From assembly GCA_016176745.1 (NCBI GenBank), contig JACOWO010000046.1:1-6506 (forward strand): DNA of 6,506 bases, written 5' to 3'. The stretch is from Nitrosopumilales archaeon. Its GTDB lineage: Archaea; Thermoproteota; Nitrososphaeria; Nitrososphaerales; Nitrosopumilaceae. Positions within the stretch are counted from its first letter, which is position 1; each line of letters opens with the position of its first letter. Position numbers and translations under genes: made by a program. Of this stretch, positions 3,367 to 6,506 are shown in pieces. Below the pieces are notes generated by a model that was not told the DNA's origin, ran no database searches, and saw nothing but the letters and a program-made list of their open reading frames with translations.

Positions 3367-6084
3367 TTGATCTCAAATAAACAATTATTCAGAGTGAGAA
3401 ATTTTGAATTTCGTCTACATCATTTACTAATAATTGGAATTCTAGCTCTTTCATTTTCAATATCATCTATGGTAAGATCTCAAGCAGCAGATTATGGTTT
3501 TGAATTAAACGAATTTGATCCATTTTTTAATTATAGAGCGACTCAATATATTGTAGATAACGGATTAGACGCCTACTTTAACTGGCATGATGACATGAGC
3601 TGGCATCCGTATGGTAGAGATGTATCAGCTACTTCGCAAGTAATGTTACATATAACAGCAGCCGCACTTTACAAAGTTTTTGGATTTGGTTCCAGTCTTT
3701 ATGATTTTACTATAATATTCCCAGTTGTATTTGGCTCTTTTACCGCAATAGTAATTTTTGCATTGGTTAGAGTAATTGGCGGTACAACTGCAGGCCTTTT
3801 TGCGGCACTCTTTTTCTCAGTTTCAGCTCCAATAATAATAAGAGGCATGATAGGGTGGTTCAAGTCAGAACCACTAGGTCTTTTTTATGCATTATTAGGA
3901 ATCTATCTATTTCTTAGTGGAATAAAACACGATAAAGGCAAAACCTCTTTTGTTAAACTTGCTGCAGGCGGTATATTTCTAGGATTTGGATTATCGGCTT
4001 GGGGAGGAATTCAATTTTTTATTATTCCATTAGGCATGTTTTTCTTAGCAATTCCCTTTGTACGTAAAGATCATAAATTCATAATTTGGGCAATTCCACT
4101 CTTTACATTAACCCTAATTCTAACTTCGGTTTCTTTTGAAAGACCTGGTTTTAGTTTTATTACAGGTTATGGTGGTTTTATGCTTATAGGACCTACTGCA
4201 TTTCTCGTAGTAAGTATAATAATTCAAAAATTTAGTAAAGAAGAAAATAAGACACGTAACAGCCTAATATTTTTAATAGCAATCATAATAGCTGGTATTT
4301 CCTTAATTTTGGCTAGTTCTATTAATCTTCCAACCTTTCGTTATCTGAATGCGATCAATCCTTTTCTTACAACTATAGATCCATTAACAGATTCTGTAGC
4401 AGAACATCAAACTACAACAATTGATCTATCATTTTATTATACATCGATTCTCATGATCTTTGCAGGTATTGGAATATGGTTGCTTTTTAGAAATAAACCA
4501 AGCGTCAATAATCATTTTACAATAAAAAATGATATGATAATATTTGCACTAATAATAGGATTACTTGGAATTTACATAAGTTCTGCATTTGTACGATTGG
4601 AAGTTTATGCAGCAATTTCTGTAATCATATTATCCTCACTTGGATTATCTATCATTACCACTGAAATTATACGTAAAAAACCTAGATACAGTACTTCAAA
4701 TAATCATGAAAAAGCAATCAAAATTTCCTATCTTGTTATTATAATTGCCTTATTGATTATTCCAATAACATTACCCGCAAATGCTAATTGGATAAAAGCA
4801 GTTAAGGCGCCTCCAACCTTGCTAAATGGTGGAAGTACATTTAACTTTGCCACAAACGACTGGCCAGACGCCATGGAATGGCTAAAAAACAACACTCCAA
4901 AAGATGCAGTAGTTGCATCTTGGTGGGACTATGGTTACTGGATAACAACGCTGGGAGAACGTAAGTCTTCTGCAGACAATGCAACTCTAATTGATTGGCA
5001 GATAAAATTAATTGCAAAAATGTTGTTGAGCTCCCCTGAAGAAGCATGGAAAATATTAACAAGCAATGAACCACTAAAGGGCTTAGACGCTGATTATGTT
5101 TTGATATATTTAACAGCACAAAGAGGAAATGACGAAGAACCAGGCATCTACATACTTACTGGAGGCGGTGATGAAAGTAAAAAAATCTGGTTTATACGTA
5201 TTGCAGGAGAAGATGAATCCAAATATCTCTATAGTGATGGTACTAGCGGAACAGATCTTTTCTGGCAAAACACACTTTTAGGAAAAATGTTTCCATTTTC
5301 TGTTATAACATATGTGGATTTTCAGAACAATCAACAATCAGATACATACAATCCAGGCTTTGCAGAAATCCAAAAAAAAGATATAAAATTTCCCTCTGAT
5401 GGAGATGGTCCACTACGACTAGTATATGCGTCACCATCATTTTATCGTACAACAACAGGTCCAATTAGTACAGTTCTAATCTATGAAGTAAACAAAGATT
5501 ACAAACCAAATCAATCTGAAACTATTGAAACACCTGTACAAACTGAAGAAATTAAAAATGAATCTTTAGAACCCTCAATAGAAACACAGGAAAGGAAAGA
5601 CACTGCTGTTATAACAACCATATTTGGCGATATAACAATACAATTCAAAGAAGATGTTGCCCCAAAGACAGTTGAGAATTTTAAAAAATTAGCAGAATCA
5701 GGCTTTTATGATGGTACAATTTTCCATCGAATAATACCAGGCTTTGTTATACAGGGTGGAGATCCCAATACAATTTCAGGAACGCCAGACACGTGGGGTT
5801 TTGGAGGACCAGGCTATACAATTCCACCAGAATTTAGCAATCTTTCACACAAAAAATACATAGTTTCTATGGCTAGAGGTGCTGATATCAATAGTGCAGG
5901 CTCTCAGTTTTTCATAGTATTAGAGGACGCACTATCACTAGATGGTCAGTATACCATATTTGGTGAGGTCGTATCAGGTCAAGAAGTAGTTGATAAAATT
6001 GCTTCATTAGAAACAAATTCGCTTGATCAACCTGTACATCCAGTTGATGCAAGAATAGAAAAAATTGAAGTTTTTACGCCGTAA
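3367..6084 (+). CDS. aglB: AglB/STT3-type oligosaccharyltransferase fused to a C-terminal cyclophilin (PPIase)
   Basis: One 905-residue frame joins two enzymes. Residues 1 to about 700 are an STT3/AglB oligosaccharyltransferase, which moves a lipid-linked glycan to Asn of exported proteins. It has about 13 membrane segments between residues 17 and 470, the first acidic motif E49-F-D51-P, the external-loop catalytic Glu in S343-V-A-E346-H-Q, R410, and W519-W-D-Y-G523 in the soluble domain. The second acidic motif reads K166-S-E168 instead of the usual acidic triad. A Glu/Thr/Ser-rich linker (about 709-744) leads to a cyclophilin domain (about 745-905) with F786-H-R788, F793, Q796, G845-S-Q-F-F849 and L858-D-G. 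S857 replaces the cyclosporin-binding Trp. The cyclophilin should lie outside the cell with the AglB soluble domain. TTG 3367 is directly preceded by in-frame TAA, so no longer start exists. Both halves look intact; the gene symbol describes the first half only. Confidence 0.93.
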   Translation: MISNKQLFRVRNFEFRLHHLLIIGILALSFSISSMVRSQAADYGFELNEFDPFFNYRATQYIVDNGLDAYFNWHDDMSWHPYGRDVSATSQVMLHITAAALYKVFGFGSSLYDFTIIFPVVFGSFTAIVIFALVRVIGGTTAGLFAALFFSVSAPIIIRGMIGWFKSEPLGLFYALLGIYLFLSGIKHDKGKTSFVKLAAGGIFLGFGLSAWGGIQFFIIPLGMFFLAIPFVRKDHKFIIWAIPLFTLTLILTSVSFERPGFSFITGYGGFMLIGPTAFLVVSIIIQKFSKEENKTRNSLIFLIAIIIAGISLILASSINLPTFRYLNAINPFLTTIDPLTDSVAEHQTTTIDLSFYYTSILMIFAGIGIWLLFRNKPSVNNHFTIKNDMIIFALIIGLLGIYISSAFVRLEVYAAISVIILSSLGLSIITTEIIRKKPRYSTSNNHEKAIKISYLVIIIALLIIPITLPANANWIKAVKAPPTLLNGGSTFNFATNDWPDAMEWLKNNTPKDAVVASWWDYGYWITTLGERKSSADNATLIDWQIKLIAKMLLSSPEEAWKILTSNEPLKGLDADYVLIYLTAQRGNDEEPGIYILTGGGDESKKIWFIRIAGEDESKYLYSDGTSGTDLFWQNTLLGKMFPFSVITYVDFQNNQQSDTYNPGFAEIQKKDIKFPSDGDGPLRLVYASPSFYRTTTGPISTVLIYEVNKDYKPNQSETIETPVQTEEIKNESLEPSIETQERKDTAVITTIFGDITIQFKEDVAPKTVENFKKLAESGFYDGTIFHRIIPGFVIQGGDPNTISGTPDTWGFGGPGYTIPPEFSNLSHKKYIVSMARGADINSAGSQFFIVLEDALSLDGQYTIFGEVVSGQEVVDKIASLETNSLDQPVHPVDARIEKIEVFTP

Positions 6085-6094
6085 AGTCTAGTTA

Positions 6095-6250
6095 TTACTT
6101 GTATCTTTCAGCAATCCTATATCTCAAATATTTATCATCAGGAGAAAATTTTGAAGGATGAGCTGTTGCCGTGGTTTCATTACAAGCTGGGCAGTTGTTT
6201 TTTAAGGTGTATCTATTACAATTGGAACATTTACGTAACTGAAAACGCAT
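6095..6250 (-). CDS. nop10: H/ACA RNP protein Nop10
   Basis: This 51-residue protein of the box H/ACA ribonucleoprotein works with Cbf5, Gar1 and L7Ae in guide-RNA-directed rRNA pseudouridylation. It has the Nop10 layout: a small zinc ribbon with C8-S-N-C11 and C20-P-A-C23, the RYTLKNNCP core, then the hallmark AHPSKFSPDDKY segment (30-41) and a basic C-terminal helix (RYRIAERYK). The length is typical for archaea. It starts at ATG 6250-6248, just one base after the stop of the upstream aIF2 alpha gene. A Shine-Dalgarno-like GAAGGA lies 5 bases before the ATG, as expected for an internal operon gene. The aIF2 alpha-nop10 pair is a well-conserved archaeal operon. Its stop is 10 bases from the stop of the convergent AglB-cyclophilin gene. 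Confidence 0.95.
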   Translation of the reverse strand: MRFQLRKCSNCNRYTLKNNCPACNETTATAHPSKFSPDDKYLRYRIAERYK

Positions 6251-6251
6251 T

Positions 6252-6506
6252 CTATCCTTCTCTTGTTTTTTTAGACTCTTCTCGTGCGAATTTGAAAGTT
6301 CCTTTCTGTTTTTCTATTGAATTTTGGATTGTATCTAGCATCGGCTTTAGCTTTTTTTCCGCAGTTTTAAAATCCTGAGCTGTTATACTTAACCTATACT
6401 TTGGTGCGCCTATATACAATATTTCGACGCTATCACCTTCATTTTTGAGTACATCAAGTAAAATTTTTCGAATAATCTCTACACCATCTGGTTTTGTATT
6501 TGTTAG
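6252..6506 (-). CDS. eif2a: Translation initiation factor aIF2 subunit alpha, C-terminal part (5' truncated by window edge)
   Basis: The last 84 residues of the aIF2 alpha subunit are present; the gene continues past position 6506. They form the C-terminal alpha/beta domain (domain 3), which contacts the gamma subunit. The recognisable pattern is a helix (PDGVEIIRKILLDVLK), a strand VEILYIGAPKYRLSITA, then DFKTAEKKLKPMLDTIQNSI and a charged tail (FKFAREESKKTREG). The IGAPKYRL-x-ITA-xDFKTAEK stretch is characteristic of the family. The S1-like and helical domains lie outside the window. It is followed after one base by nop10, the usual archaeal order. The gamma subunit of the same heterotrimer is encoded about 4 kb away on the opposite strand. 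Confidence 0.94.
   Translation of the reverse strand, partial: LTNTKPDGVEIIRKILLDVLKNEGDSVEILYIGAPKYRLSITAQDFKTAEKKLKPMLDTIQNSIEKQKGTFKFAREESKKTREG

Noticed and set aside
6104..6139. TGATGA ... CTGA pair on the minus strand inside nop10, resembling C and D boxes
   Set aside because: It is within the conserved coding sequence (FSPDDKY to IAERYK), the interval is too short for a normal double-guide C/D sRNA, and codon constraint explains it.
6151..6378. 75-residue plus-strand frame with many aromatic and serine residues
   Set aside because: It lies antisense over nop10 and the aIF2 alpha gene, both clearly recognised by family motifs; the frame has no domain features of its own.
1..6506. CRISPR arrays, insertion sequences or integrase attachment sites (including next to the tRNA)
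   Set aside because: No regularly spaced repeats, transposase-like frames, inverted terminal repeats or duplicated tRNA 3' end were seen.

Overview
The window looks like chromosomal DNA of a low-GC Nitrososphaeria (Thaumarchaeota) archaeon, probably close to Nitrosopumilales. This assignment is by inference. The reasons are archaeal-type S6e, aIF2 gamma, aIF2 alpha and Nop10; an archaeal STT3/AglB oligosaccharyltransferase; a tRNA gene without an encoded CCA; start codons that are mostly TTG or GTG; and AT-rich TATA-like elements about 22-29 nt before most starts, as expected for leaderless mRNAs.

Layout. Positions 2-103 hold the last 33 codons of a possible TPR protein. A minus-strand tRNA-Gly(CCC) follows at 107-180. 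Two tiny cysteine-rich zinc-ribbon genes converge at 233-403 (+) and 407-526 (-). From 601 a plus-strand cluster runs rps6e (S6e), aIF2 gamma, a Fcf1/UTP24-like PIN-domain protein that overlaps aIF2 gamma by 8 nt, a metallo-beta-lactamase-fold hydrolase, and a 905-residue protein. That last protein joins a complete AglB-type oligosaccharyltransferase to a complete cyclophilin prolyl isomerase. Convergent to it on the minus strand are nop10 and the 3' part of the aIF2 alpha gene, which runs off the window edge. No stretch over 300 bases lacks a gene.

How it fits together. Most genes serve translation and ribosome biogenesis: S6e, two of the three aIF2 subunits on opposite strands, the rRNA pseudouridylation protein Nop10, a PIN protein of the rRNA-processing type, and a glycine tRNA. 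The AglB-cyclophilin fusion stands apart. It would put N-glycosylation and proline isomerisation on one membrane-anchored chain on the outside of the cell, and it is the most interesting item here. Other points of interest are a 39-residue GTG-initiated zinc-ribbon gene that is easily missed, a TATA element apparently shared by the tRNA and a zinc-ribbon gene, a tRNA D-loop lacking the usual GG, and an 11-base promoter-like motif repeated over two stop codons.
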